64,000 nt of DNA from Dallia pectoralis (GCA_029465975.1 CM055759.1:11262744-11326743); one strand, 5' to 3'; counted from the stretch's first letter, positions 45,728 through 58,206 are shown. Numbers and translations: made by a program. The notes: generated by a model not told the origin, from the letters alone.

Positions 45728-46553
45728 TAGGGGTGGGGGAAAACATTGGTACAGCATAATATCGCGATATTTCCCGTGTCAATACTTTATTGATACACAG
45801 ACGCAAAGTTTTACTCTTTAAATTGAACATGCGAATTTAACTTCTTGTTAGTAGAATAATAAAATAAATTATTCAGTCCACCGGGTGACATGACGGTCAG
45901 CGTTCATGAGGATGCAGATACAGGAATACACTGCCGATACGGCTGTATCCGTGAAAAAACAGCGCGATGAAGTCACGTACCTCATGAGGGCTCATCTCAC
46001 ACGCCACCATCCAGAGTTAGCGTTCGCAGAGGATGGTAAAGCTAATGCTAAACCAGCGCCGGCAAAAAACAACCAACAGTGGAACCAAGGTACGTGACTT
46101 TGTCGCGCCGTTTTTTCATGGATACAGCCGTACCAAAGCTTTACAGAGAGGTTAAGCTTAACGTGCAGGCAAGTTTAAAACAGCAGAACGTGTTGCATTG
46201 ACTTGTGATGCATGGACGTCACGGGCAGTGGATTCCTATGTGACTTTTACAGCTCATTATCTCACAGAAGACTGGCAACTGCTGTCTCACGTTCTTCAAA
46301 CTAGAGCAGTATACGAAAGTCACACCGGGATGAACATTGCTCACCTTCTTCAAAATGCAGCCCAGTTTTCCTTTGGGGCAATAATAATGAAGTTGGAAAA
46401 AGGTAATAAATTGCAATATATCGCAGAATATGGCAATATGCTTAAAATCGCAATAATTTTGTATCGTGACCTAAGTATCGTGATAATATCGTATCGTGAC
46501 CTAAGTATCGTGATAATATCGTATCGTGGTGCCTCTGGTGATTCCCACACCTA
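45728..46553 (+). mobile_element. Ac/ZBED-type hAT element, internally deleted, 8-bp TSD
   Basis: The ends taggggtgggg and ccacaccta are inverted, with atatcgcgatatt and atcgtgataatatcgtat subterminal motifs. The flanking ATGTCCAT at 45720-45727 and 46554-46561 is a perfect 8-bp duplication lying inside the minisatellite unit. Internal pieces of a ZBED1-like transposase survive: a BED-finger tail (HLTRHHPELAFAEDGKAN, frame 45906-46097) and, after frame changes, part of the catalytic domain (CDAWTSRAVDSYVTFTAHYL). Most of the transposase is deleted. Confidence 0.85.
46198..46365 (+). pseudogene. hAT transposase catalytic fragment
   Basis: A plus-strand frame reads CDAWTSRAVDSYVTFTAHYL, TEDWQLLSHVLQTRAVYES and NIAHLLQNA, matching the first RNase-H-like portion (around the first catalytic aspartate, DAWTS) of Ac/ZBED-type transposases. 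Upstream coding is frame-shifted; downstream the frame runs into the element's right terminal repeat. It is dead. Confidence 0.75.
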
Positions 46554-46790
46554 ATGTCCATGTGATTCTGATGTATGTCTAATGATTCTGATGAACAGTA
46601 TGTCCATGTGATTCTGATGTATGTCTAATGATTCTGATGAACAGTATGTCCATGTGATTCTGATGTATGTCTAATGATTCTGATGAACAGTATGTCCATG
46701 TGATTCTGATGTATGTCTAATGATTCTGATGAACAGTATGTCCATGTGATTCTGAAGATCATTCATGTATTTCTGATAAATGTCCATGGA
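46554..46790 (+). repeat. 46-bp units, right part of the split minisatellite
   Basis: After the hAT element the array resumes as about four units of tgtccatgtgattctgatgt, atgtctaatgattctgatga and acagta, then decays. The aacagta insert is absent from the left part, so the two sides have evolved separately. Confidence 0.85.
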
Positions 46791-47143
46791 TTCTGATGTT
46801 TGTCTATGTGACTATGTGACATATGTGGTATGTGGTATGGAAATTAAATATCCACTACGTAACATTTCCTGTTCCTGGCTCATTCCATTACCCACCTCAC
46901 TCTGATTGTTACACTATACACTTTACAACAGTTTTTTTTGTGAGAAAATCTGTAAAGTTGTACTTTTCAGTGTTTCAGTAATAAAATAAGACGCACATGG
47001 CCGTCCTTCAGAATGCCTGAGCTCGTACTCTTCTCATGATGTCATCTCTTTCCTTAGTTCCAGCGTCAGCAAGGTCATCAGGCGCCTCTCATCTCTCTCT
47101 TGAGGTCTTACTGTGGAGAGGTAATATATTCACAAGGAGATAA

Positions 47144-47177
<34 letters not shown>

Positions 47178-48232
47178 TGGCCTTCGTTCTGACCCTGCAG
47201 GGAAGTAGAACGGCTGACTAAATAATTCATCAGCAGCCATTAATATGAATAAGAAAATAAATATGAGATGAGCCAATGCAAATTAGTTATCAGTCTAATC
47301 AGGTCTGCAAAAGTGTGGATTATATGTAATACACACACACACAGTATGGATTTCCACCATGCAAACACAAAAGGTGAGAAGAATAAGTTAAATCAAACAA
47401 TGTTATATTCAAAGCAGTACAGTGTAGCATATATAATAACAAGTGTTGACCAATATTTGTACAATTTCCCCATACAACAGCCATGTTATCACATAAGCAC
47501 AATTTACCCCTGAAAAAGTCAGTAATCTTTCTTTTCCCTCCTTTTCTCTACATGATGATGCAGGACTAGGTTAAGAAAAATAGATTAGCTTCCTAGCTAG
47601 TATACCAAGTACTCATGTAGGGCCTACATATTCATTCATGCTCAAATCACATTCACTTTAATCAACTCACAGACTTGAAGTAAGTCTTGGTTATCTCTTG
47701 TAATCACTGACTGGACAGGTAGGTTGTTATGCTAGCTTTCAATGACTAGTTTAGCTGCTTGGTCTGCTGTTAGCTGGCAGTTCATTTGGCTTCATACACA
47801 TACAGTTAGCTAGAAACGTTGACAAACGAACTCTTCTAATCATTACACGGTGTATCTAGTAAATGCAACTTTTGATATAGGATCTCTTAATATTGTACTA
47901 TACGATATAAATAACCATAAGTATATTTTGCCACAGAAAAGGTGATTTTTTTTACTGAAAGGGTTAACTTCCTGTTTTAAGTTACGTGCTTTTCTTTCCA
48001 TTGGAAGCGCGCTCGCACCCTGTCAAGCGCAGTTCATATCTTATAGCTTATAGCTTTAGCTGTAGTAAATGGTAAATTTATACTTGCAGCCCCTCCGAAG
48101 AGGCAAAAGGTATGTTACATCAGTTGACATAAAAGCATTTTGTTAGTAATATTTTCGTTTTGGCACAAATGTAAGACAGCATGTGAATGTGTACAATGTT
48201 ATCTGATCTGTTACATGTTTTGTATACATTTC
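46791..48232. other. gene-free stretch
   Basis: A (GT)n run lies at 47143-47173. No gene is supported in this part. A tiny acceptor-donor pair at 48075-48112 is discussed with the next entry. Confidence 0.45.
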
Positions 48233-48366
48233 AGCTCTTATGTTGGTGACATGGTGAATGGAGAAGGTTTACGGATTAAACATCATAAAACCATCAGTAA
48301 AAGTCTCATCCTTGTTCGAGGGGGCATGCTACAATTTACGACTAAAGACATTGCCAATCCTAACTG
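48233..48366 (+). CDS. possible terminal coding exon, unassigned
   Basis: After a pyrimidine-rich atacatttcag acceptor (ending about 48233), one frame is open for 44 codons to a TGA at 48364-48366: SYVGDMVNGEGLRIKHHKTI, then SKSLILVRGGMLQFTTKDIA and NPN. About 120 bp upstream, ttatacttgcag / gcaaaag / gtatgt looks like a 20-bp micro-exon with good splice sites, in a phase that could join this exon. The wider frame starting at 48140 (75 codons) includes apparent intron. I do not recognise the family, and the case rests on splice-like motifs only. It could be a pseudogene or chance. Confidence 0.2.
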
Positions 48367-48889
48367 AAATACATTTGTTTACGGTAATGGTTAAGGTTAG
48401 GGGTTACAACATATTTTGAATGGAAATTAATTGTGATTCTAAAAAGTCGTCCCAAATATAATGAAACAAGCATGTGTGTGTTTAAGATTTTACCGTTTTA
48501 CAAATGAAATGTCATATAAACAGGACATTTAGTTGGTTGCCCCAAGACTCTCCTAATTACCATGACATAAGCCGCATTGTAAATGAACACTATATTTTAA
48601 ATATATTAACAGTCAGAATACGATACTAGTGAAAAGGAGCAAATAATCATACACAAGTTTGTGTCTGTGCATCTGTATGCATGTGTGTGAGAATATTCCA
48701 AGAGAAAAAGCAAGCCTGACCTTCCCAGGTGCTATCTGGTTAACTGGCTACAGCTGTAAACATTTACATTTACTCCTAATGTGCATCTGACAAATATTAG
48801 GAGATAATGTCTGCCACTTATCTCCTCAAGAAAACCAGCAAAGAGTGACTATTTAAGTGTATTTCCACAGCTCATAATGTAAAGAGCCT

Positions 48890-50290
48890 CTGAAAACACC
48901 CTTAATCATGTGTATGTGTGGGCATTAATACATGATGTCCTCACTGAGAACACCCTTAAACATGTGTATGTGTAGGCATTAATACATGCTGTCCTCACTG
49001 AGAACACCCTTAAACATGTGTATGTGTGGGCATTAATACATGATGTCCTCACTGAGAACACCCTTAAACATGTGTATGTGTAGGCATTAATACATGATGT
49101 CCTCACTGAGAACACCCTTAAACATGTGTATGTGTAGGCATTAATACATGATGTCGTCACTGAGAACACCCTTAATCATGTGTATGTGTGGGCATTAATA
49201 CATGATGTCGTCACTGAGAACACCCTTAAACATGTGTATGTGTGGGCATTAATACATGATGTCGTCACTGAGAGCACCCTTAAACATGTGTATGTGTGGG
49301 CATTAATACATGATGTCGTCACTGAGAACACCCATAAACATGTGTATAAATGGGCATTAATACATGATGTCCTCACTGAGAACACCCTTAAACATGTGTA
49401 TGTGTGGGCATTAATACATGATGTCGTCACTGAGAACACCCTTAAACATGTGTATGTGTAGGCATTAATACATGCTGTCCTCACTGAGAACACCCTTAAA
49501 CATGTGTATGTGTAGGCATTAATACATGATGTCCTCACTGAGAACACCCTTAAACATGTGTATGTGTGGGCATTAATAAATAATGTCCTCACTGAGAACA
49601 CCCTTAAACATGTGTATGTGTAGGCATTAATACATGATGTAGTCACTAACAACACCCTTAAACATGTGTATGTGTAGGCATTAATACATGATGTCGTCAC
49701 TAAGAACACCCTTAAACATGTGTATGTGTGGGCATTATCACATGATGTCCTCACTGAGAACACCCTTAAACATGTGTATGTGTGGGCATTAATACATGAT
49801 TTCGTCACTAAGAACACCCTTAAACATGTGTATGTGTAGGCATTAATACATGATGTCATCACTGAGAACACCCTTAAACATGTGTATGTGTGGGCATTAA
49901 TACATGATGTCGTCACTGAGAACACCCTTAATCATGTGTATGTGTGGGCATTAATACATGCTGTCCTCACTGAGAAAACCCTTAAACATGTGTATGTGTG
50001 GGCATTAATACATGATGTCCTCACTGAGAACACCCTTAAACATGTGTATGTGTGGGCATTAATACATGATGTCCTCACTGAGAACACCCTTAAACATGTG
50101 TATGTGTGGGCATTAATACATGATGTCCTCACTGAGAACACCCTTAAACATGTGTATGTGTGGGCATTAATACATGATGTCCTCACTGAGAACACCCTTA
50201 AACATGTGTATGTGTGGGCATTAATACATGATGTCCTCACTGAGAACACCCTTAAACATGTGTATGTGTGGGCATTAATACAAGATGTCG
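48890..50290 (+). repeat. 54-bp minisatellite, about 26 copies
   Basis: Head-to-tail units read tgtgtatgtgtgggcattaa, tacatgatgtcctcactgag and aacacccttaaaca. Variants (gtcctc/gtcgtc, tgtggg/tgtagg, gatgtc/gctgtc) are mixed on the left. The right third (about 50000-50280) is nearly uniform. A multiple-of-3 unit keeps frames open on both strands (HVYVWALIHDVLTENTLK plus, CLRVFSVRTSCINAHTYT minus). No domain is recognised, so it is treated as non-coding. Confidence 0.95.
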
Positions 50291-52574
50291 TTGCTGATGC
50301 CAGAGAGCGCCGTCCCTGCAGGTTTCCTTGGGAATATCTCAAAGGATGTCCTCTTACTTTTCAGATCATACCAGTTGGTTAACGTAGAAGAACCATGGAA
50401 CACACACACACACACACACACACATACAAAAATACACACGAACACTGAATGCGTCAGAGGGGAAAACAGTGGCAGCTGGAAAAGCTGTCCTCAGGGAGAC
50501 ATAGACATGATTTGCGGGGGATGGCACCATTTCCAATAACACTTCAGTATAGAATATGTGTGTACCCTGGCTGGGTTATGAATTAGGAGATTTGGGTCAC
50601 AGCTGCCAATATGAGCACATATTGGCCATTCTTTACTCAGGCCGAGCTTTTTCCTTCAGGTGTTTTTGGGGAGATCTGCGTGCGTATTAACCTCCTCTTT
50701 ACAGCACCCCGTTTCGTCAAACACATCTCTCCCACACGCCCCTCTCATTTACGGATAATAGGAGCGGGAAATGGATGAGGATGTTAAAATATGAATCTGT
50801 GAAATGATGCTCACTGTGTCACTCTGAGCACAAGTGGGAAATATGGTCGTTTTATATAGTGTACAGTATTTATCTACAATGTCTTGGTAAAGTAGTTATA
50901 TACAGTAGTTTAATAGTAGTTTAACTACTGTAGTATAAACTAATGTAGGATGTTTATATAGTATAATTTCCTTTGTGTTAGCATAGTATTATTTGCAGTA
51001 GTTAAGGGTGATTTTGACTTTTCAACATTAATCTTTCTTGAACGCAGAGATCTTAGATCAAACAGTACATGGAGGCTGGGTACATTTTGCTCCAAATGGG
51101 TCCATTAACATTGTTTTGTAAAATCCGTAATAGAATCCTTGCAATCCCCATAGCAATAACACAAGTCCATTATTTTTGGACCAATCAGAATTGGGCACCA
51201 TCCCTAATGTCCAATAAGATGGATTGCCACCGTTTTATTTTGTAACAAACTCCAAAATCCACACATTTGACAACTTAACACTTTCAGATATTCAAAATTT
51301 TGCAAACCGTTTTTGAAATTCCATAATTCTACATCTTAAGAAGTTCTTTCTTTATTGGCTTATTGTTCGGCTGACAAGATGTTTCATTCAATAATAATAA
51401 TAATAATAATTCATTACATTTATATAGCGCTTTTCTTCCTGGGAACTCAAAGCGCTTTTTTACATGAAAGGGGGAATCTCCTCAACCACCACCAATGTGC
51501 AGCATCCACCTGGATGACGTGACGGCAGCCATATTGTGCCAGAACACACACCACACACCAGCTTACTGGTGGAGAGGAGACGGTAATGAGGTGTCAACCG
51601 TTTGCATTCATAAGTTTTTTACTTTAAAAATAATTTCCGTCCGAATATGAGAGCAAAGGGGACTGTTCTACCCTGTGGAAGGGGACCTGGTGTTGAAGAT
51701 ATGGAGAATGAGGAAGAGGTCAATGTTTGTAGCTATGAGCAAGGCCAAGAAACCACCTCCTCTGTCTGGGCTGTGTTGTACGTGTGTGTGTGTGTGTGTG
51801 TATATGTCTCTGTCTGCCTGTTTGTCTGTCTGTCTGTCTGTCTGAAAACAAATCAATCCTGGTGTTCTTCAATAAAGCCAATGATAAGTTAATGGGCATT
51901 CTGAAAACTGACTTGTTTATTGTGTACCTCCCTAAATGTACTGAGAGGTTCTGATTTGAGTGTGTGTTTCTGTATTTGTGTGTGTAGGTGTGCACACATT
52001 CGTATGCACGCCGAGGTTAAGGCCCAGATGGAGAGTACCCTCTAAACCATTTTTTCCTACACACAAAAGGCTCTTCTTATATACCTCTAGTTTCTAGCCA
52101 CGACTGTTTTTCTGCTGAAGGACATAGAAATGGCCCACTCATCCAGAATAGCATGGGGCTCATCAAACAACCCCGAAGCACCTTGATGTTTGAGGATTTC
52201 ATGCTTGTGAAATGAGCATACAATAGCGGCCGGCTCAGCATCTTTCCCCACCGTGTAGGGATCAATGTCATTGGTATGTATGGCGTGCCATAGCTCAGCC
52301 TAAGCCTGCAGGCATCTTCTACAGCACTTTTCAATATGAGATCACTGAGGAAAAATGCAATCTCTAAGTTCAGTTTTATCATATATTTTTGATTGGGAAA
52401 AAACGAATGATAAGAGACATCGTTTCCCGGCTGTCAGTCCATCAGTGATTTTTGTCACGCCTCATCATTATGTGATGGAGCGGATTAATGTTGTACATCG
52501 ATAGAGGTAAAGAATAAAGTTATTACACTCTGGTTGTTGTTGTATAATCGGATGAGGTTCTTGACCTGCTGTAA
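50291..52574. other. gene-free stretch with short repeats
   Basis: (CA)n at 50401-50423, (AAT)n at 51392-51410 and (GT)n at 51783-51801 are present. Block 51411-51600 (ttatatagcgcttttcttcc, then actcaaagcgctttt and ccaccaccaatgtgcagcat) strongly resembles a common fish interspersed repeat whose family name I cannot fix. No gene is supported. Confidence 0.5.
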
Positions 52575-52592
52575 TAAACTGAACAAAATAAT

Positions 52593-53704
52593 GGGCCATA
52601 TTCTTCAATGTTTTCCTAAGTTATTTCTTAAATTCGTTCCTAAGAAAGGTCCTAAGAAAAGTCTTACTCAAATTCACGAACGTGTTCTTAAATGGCGTAA
52701 TTGTTCGTACATACGTTACTATAATGATGAATACCACGTCTTCGTAAATTCAAAGCGCGTGTCCGTTGTTCCTAGTTAGCATAGGTAAACTCCCCGGTAT
52801 TTCCCATAAAAGGGCAATAAACTGCAGATCGGAGTGGAAACTCATCGTAAAAACGTGGAGAATGCAAAAATGCCTAAACCAACATGTATAGACAGTATAG
52901 AGGATCAGACGCCAAAAGAACAAATTACTTCCGTAGTTCAGAAGTGGAAATACTTCTGCAATAAGTGAACAGGCAAAAATATGTAATATTTAGCAGCGTC
53001 AGTAGTGGTTGCAAAATCAAATAAAAATGGGATTTAATCATTCTGTGAACGCTGTGTCAGGGGAAGGGCGAACCACATAAAAATGACATAAAAAAGAAAT
53101 GGTTTGACATGAAGTTTGAGGCAAAAAAGTATTAGCCAAACACAAACGAGAGATGCTGACCACAGGAGGGGGAAAGGCTTGCACTGTCCTGAGCTGGACC
53201 GGGGCATCGGGGACATAATCGGAATTAGAGCTGCAGATATTTGCCCGAACCCGACCGAACCCGACCCCCGACGGGTCGGGTCGGGAACGATCTTAATGTC
53301 TATTATAAACTCGGGTCGGGTTCGGGCTCGGTCTCTTGCGGTCTCACTTTTTATGCCCGATTACAGCTCTAATCGGAATTACCGCAATCTCGGGGGTACC
53401 ATCCACAGAAAAGCGTTAAATATATGCAAATATTTGAAATAATTGAATATTATTTATAATGTTATTCTTCATAATATTTAAATCACTGTACAACTGATGA
53501 AAACGCAGAGACTAATGATTTGTCCCGAAAATGTCAGCGCGCAAATCTGCGTAAGAGTGCTTTTCACTGTGCGTAGATGCTGTTCTTTCCTAAGAACAAA
53601 TTCCAGATAAGTAAACATTGGTGAATGTCAGAATCTTCGTGGAAACTGCGTAAGTGGGTTTTAAGAACGAATTTCTTCTTAAGAACGGTTGAAGAATATG
53701 GCCC
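52593..53704. mobile_element. Harbinger-like element nested in the Tc1-like element
   Basis: The ends gggccatattcttcaa and ttgaagaatatggccc are perfect 16-bp inverted repeats, with an AAT trinucleotide on both sides. Three-base duplications and GGGCC ends fit PIF/Harbinger. Subterminal DNA has cctaagaaa / ttaagaacg motifs. No transposase was recognised in the 1.1-kb body. Superfamily is inferred from TSD length and TIR alone. Confidence 0.65.
53226..53371. mobile_element. 146-bp hAT MITE nested in the Harbinger-like element
   Basis: The termini tagagctgcagatatttgcc and (right, reversed) tagagctgtaatcgggcata are flanked by a perfect 8-bp duplication ATCGGAAT at 53218-53225 and 53372-53379. 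Inner sequence is made of cgaacccgacc / ggtcgggtt inverted blocks. This size and TSD define a hAT MITE. Confidence 0.85.
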
Positions 53705-54264
53705 AATGAACGCAGCACTTTTGTTTTTGCCCCCATGAGTTTACTTAAAGATCGAAGACTATTTTAAGTACACAAAAGGCTTATGTCTCTGAATTATTGA
53801 TCATAAATCTGTGAAGAACAGTCAGAAAGCTCATCTGCGTGCTCGTCGTCGTCGTAGTAACCGAGGAGTGGACCAACATTCCACAGGCCACAATTAACAA
53901 CCTGATCAACTGTGAAGGAGATGTGAGGCAAATGGTGGTCAGGTCACACCACATACTGACTGGTCTCCAGACCCCCCTGTACAGTAAAACTGCACATTTT
54001 AGAGTGGACTCTTGTTGTTGCCATTCTCAGGCACACCTGTGCAATAATCATGCTGTCTAATCAGCATCTTGATATGCCACACCTGTGAGGTGGATCGATT
54101 ATCTCGGAACCCCCCCCCACACACAAATTTAGACAGATTTGTGAACACTATTTGAGAGACATAGGCCTTTTGTGTACATAGAAATAGTCTTCGATCTTTG
54201 AGTTCAGCTCATGAAAAATCGGGTCAGAAACAGAAGTGTTGCGTTCATTATTTTGTTCAGTGTA

Positions 54265-57200
54265 TTAACAAGAAGGCAGTTTATGGTACGCAGATATATT
54301 ATGAAACAAGGAAAAGTCATTTTGATGCAATTACAGTTTCTCAGTACAACAAAGGCACCCGAGCCCCCTTGCTACTGTTGGCACGTCAGAACACAGGTGG
54401 GAATAACAGCCGGTAAACTCCTTTGATGTGATAACACAACGGTGGTGTAACAAAATAGAGTGACGTGGGATTTTATTACAATGCAGAGATAAAGAAAGAT
54501 CTTGGAGACGTTTACACCTCAAGTTTCTCATCACAATTCAATGTGGAGAGGATTTTTTTTGTGCCATTTTCTGAGAATAGAGGCTATGGGAAAGTGGGTA
54601 TGGATTTATGGAGAGATGGGTTGATTTCAGACATGTTTGACTAAAAACCTGTGCTATTGAGTGATGTCTAAAACAAGCTGGACAGCAATCTGGTTTATCC
54701 CTTAGCTCGGTTTCTAATTACCAATAAGGGAAACAGTTCCTCTACTCTACAGACATGCTTGTTTTTTCTGTCTCAAACCACTTTTCACTCTCTCTCACCC
54801 GCTTTCTACTCACCAATTATCGTATTAGTCTAAACACCCACACCGAGTCGCAGGCTTACAGATCTGTGCATGTTCTCCTTCACTCCCAATCTAATTGTAA
54901 TGGTGACTGAAATAAAGATGTGGTCACAGATATATAATACTTATATTATGATACCAAATATATCATTCTTAAATTTAACTTAAGAACTCAATTTGTATTT
55001 TTTTTCAGCCGGACAAAATATCAAGGTCAAAACAGTGAATCAGACATTGAACACACTTTGACATACTTTTTTGACAACAGATTAGACAGCCAAATAAATG
55101 CTCTAATACATTTACTATACTAATACTAATATACCAATAGCAGTTCAGATGTATATATGCCGTGGTGGTCAGGTGTAGAATAACACAACCAGTGCCCTGT
55201 TGAATTATTGGCCCCTGAGTAGACTACCAAAAAGAGACTATAAAAATGTAATTGTGTTGTTTTTGCCCTGAAAAACACCGAATTCAAATGCTTAATTAAA
55301 TGTTTGTCAAAACAAAATGTGTCATCATTATTGTCACTACAAGACATCATTTCCAGCCAAATCAAACATAAATATGTCATCATTTCTACATTTTCTACTA
55401 TTTGACACCACGCATGCCACAATCATTGGCACCCCTAGAAAATAGGACACACAAATTAAATCAGTCAAAACGTTGTTGACCTTAACGCAACTACATATTT
55501 TTCCTCCAAGCACAGTGAGAAAGCTGGTTCAAGTGGAAACACTGATTAAACACCAACCCTATGCCAACAAGTTACTAGGAGATTTAACAAGCATGGACCC
55601 AGGACTCTGTATGGAGGAATAATGAAGCTTACAGAAGAGGACTCACAACTGTTATTTTGGCCACCTGAGGTAAATGCAGAGGTGCTTGTAATGAGGACAC
55701 GCATGTTATTTAATTAAATAACTATTTCTTCATGACACTTTTTTTCTTAGAACAATTTTCAAACAATTAAAAGTTAGAATCATATATCCTCTTGACTGTA
55801 AGATCAAGCTAAAGCTTTGCCAACATGAAGCAAGACAATCAGCGTGAATTGGAGTACACAACAAATCTGAAGAAATCTAAGTACTCTCAAATCAATTTAA
55901 AGAGCTAAAAGGCAAGGCCATACTTATATGTATTATGTATGTATTTATACAGTATTTTGAGATGCAATGATACCCGAAAAGCTGAACTGCAGGAACCAGA
56001 TGGTGTTAAAAAACAATGTAACAGGAAGATATATTTCTGCCACACTCCCCTATTTCCTTTTCACAGAGATTTCACACATAATAGGTAAAATAATGGGCAA
56101 CTCGAGCAAAAGTTTATAAGCCAACAGAAGAGTGCCAAAACCTACTCCCCCATCTGTTTATGTTAGTGGGGAGAAAATGAAAAACAAAGACACTTTTCTC
56201 ATTAATCTTATTCGACTGGAAGTTGGCTTGAGATATGTACATGTTCCCTTATGCAACAGATATAGGTCCAGTTCCCTTATTGTGATTCAAAGACATCAGA
56301 GAACAACTATTATTGAACTAACTGTAATTGGGCACTTCTACCAACACGCTCTGAAAACTTATTACAGATTTATTTTTAAAACAATTCTTGCTGACGGTGG
56401 CTATTTAAGACTTGACTTGCAGCGGTCATAATATACTTTTTAACTTGCATACTGAATTTATAAAAAGTTGTTAAAAATATCAGTGTGAGTGAAATATAAA
56501 CAGAATGTAATGTACTGTATATGAATGCATGGGTTAACGGCAGATGTCTAAGAGACCTTAGTAATTCACATGAAGATGTGATGAACGTCAGATGCAGCAT
56601 GCAAGCTGTTGACGCCCTCCGTGACATTTCATTGTTAAATAGGAAACAATTGTCTTTCTCTCGTTACAAACTTAACATTTCAGTAACTTTGCGAGCCACT
56701 CTCTTACATACGTACATAGACGAGGCCATACCCTACCAATTACACGGGACCCACTTCTCATCACATGAGAAGGATACAACTTGATCTTCTGATCACATGT
56801 TGTCGGCCAGTCTTTAAGGAAAACGTGAGCAATAATACAAATATGTGACTGATAAAGGGAATGTGTTGTCTAGAAATATATCACAAATGCTTTTTGCGCA
56901 TTAAATGTATGCCAAATATACCAACACACTCCCACTCTGACATTTATACCTAATAAATTACAGTGAAAAACTATAAAAACATATGCACCCACTACCGTCA
57001 TCACTCTATATTAGAAAGTGTTAAATAACTGCCATAGAGTATGTTTGGGTCTGGAAAAGAAAATGACTCCTACCCTCCTCATCTGAGCAAATAAACATGT
57101 CACGTTCTACACTATCCACTTCATTAAATAAAACAGTTATTGCAAGAGTTGACAAATGTTGTTGAATCACTGGCCTAACTTACATTTCAAACCATAAAGC

Positions 57201-57419
57201 CAAATTAAACCTGTAAAGCCTAAAAAGCAAACTGGAGCATCTCCTCGACTGAGCAGTATGCTTGAATCTCCACACTATAAACCAAGCCTTCGTCCTGCAG
57301 AGATACTGTAGCCCACGATGTGATGCTTGCCAGTAACTTAACTGTGTTAAATTGATTAACGATTTCCCACGGAACAGAGAACACAACCACTTTGGAAAAG
57401 CAAGCAATTTCAGAAGGCT
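54265..57419. other. gene-free stretch
   Basis: No supported gene. The region near 55410-55720 (attggcacccct ...) may be a decayed Tc1-type copy. ORFs at 56132-56431 and 56521-56784 are open but show no family signature or repeat. Confidence 0.45.
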
Positions 57420-58206
57420 GAAGATTCACGTGCATCACTGTGGAGTACATGATTCAGATTCACGCGCATCACTGTGGAGTACATGATTCAGATTCACGCG
57501 CATCACTGTGGAGTACATGATTCAGATTCACGCGCATCACTGTGGAGTACATGATTCAGATGCACGCGCATCACTGTGGAGTACATGATTCAGATTCACG
57601 CGCATCACTGTGGAGTACATGATTCAGATTCACGCGCATCACTGTGGAGTACATGATTCAGATTCACGCGCATCACTGTGGAGTACATGATTCAGATTCA
57701 CGCGCATCACTGTGGAGTACATGATTCAGATTCACGCGCATCACTGTGGAGTACATGATTCAGATTCACGCGCATCACTGTGGAGTACATGATTCAGATT
57801 CACGCGCATCACTGTGGAGTACATGATTCAGATTCACGCGCATCACTGTGGAGTACATGATTCAGATTCACGCGCATCACTGTGGAGTACATGATTCAGA
57901 TTCACGCGCATCACTGTGGAGTACATGATTCAGATTCACGCGCATCACTGTGGAGTACATGATTCAGATTCACGCGCATCACTGTGGAGTACATGATTCA
58001 GATTCACGCGCATCACTGTGGAGTACATGATTCAGATTCACGCGCATCACTGTGGAGTACATGATTCAGATTCACGCGCATCACTGTGGAGTACATGATT
58101 CAGATTCACGCGCATCACTGTGGAGTACATGATTCAGATTCACGCGCATCACTGTGGAGTACATGATTCAGATTCACGCGCATCACTGTGGAGTACATGA
58201 TTCATG
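57420..58206 (+). repeat. 34-bp minisatellite, about 23 near-identical copies
   Basis: Head-to-tail units read cagattcacgcgcatcactg and tggagtacatgatt. The first copy has cacgtgcat and one copy (near 57559) has cagatgcac; the rest look identical by eye. This uniformity implies recent expansion or ongoing homogenisation. Confidence 0.97.

Larger units (their letters stand above)
52575..54264. mobile_element. Tc1-like element, non-autonomous, outer layer of a three-level nest
   Basis: Left taaactgaacaaaataat (interrupted) and right attattttgttcagtgta are inverted ends with TA at each edge. Beyond the insert the left arm continues gaacgcagcacttttgtttt, matching the reversed right arm (gaacgcaacacttctg...). 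The arms agree for over 100 bp, including agatcgaagactat and gtacacaaaaggc. The interior keeps pieces such as cacacctgtgcaataatcat but no transposase. A Harbinger-like element sits 18 bp inside the left end. Confidence 0.8.

Noticed and set aside
48906..50342. Repeat proteins on both strands of the 54-bp array
   Set aside because: Both strands are open at once because the unit is stop-free in two frames; no domain.
56132..56784. Two ORFs of 87-99 codons
   Set aside because: No family signature, no splice-site support and ordinary AT-rich composition; within chance length.
57420..58206. CRISPR array
   Set aside because: Units are contiguous identical 34-bp repeats without unique spacers, and the DNA is eukaryotic.
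57420..58206. AP-1-like site array (tgattca in each 34-bp unit)
   Set aside because: The central base differs from the usual TGA(C/G)TCA, so the match is too weak to report as a regulatory finding.
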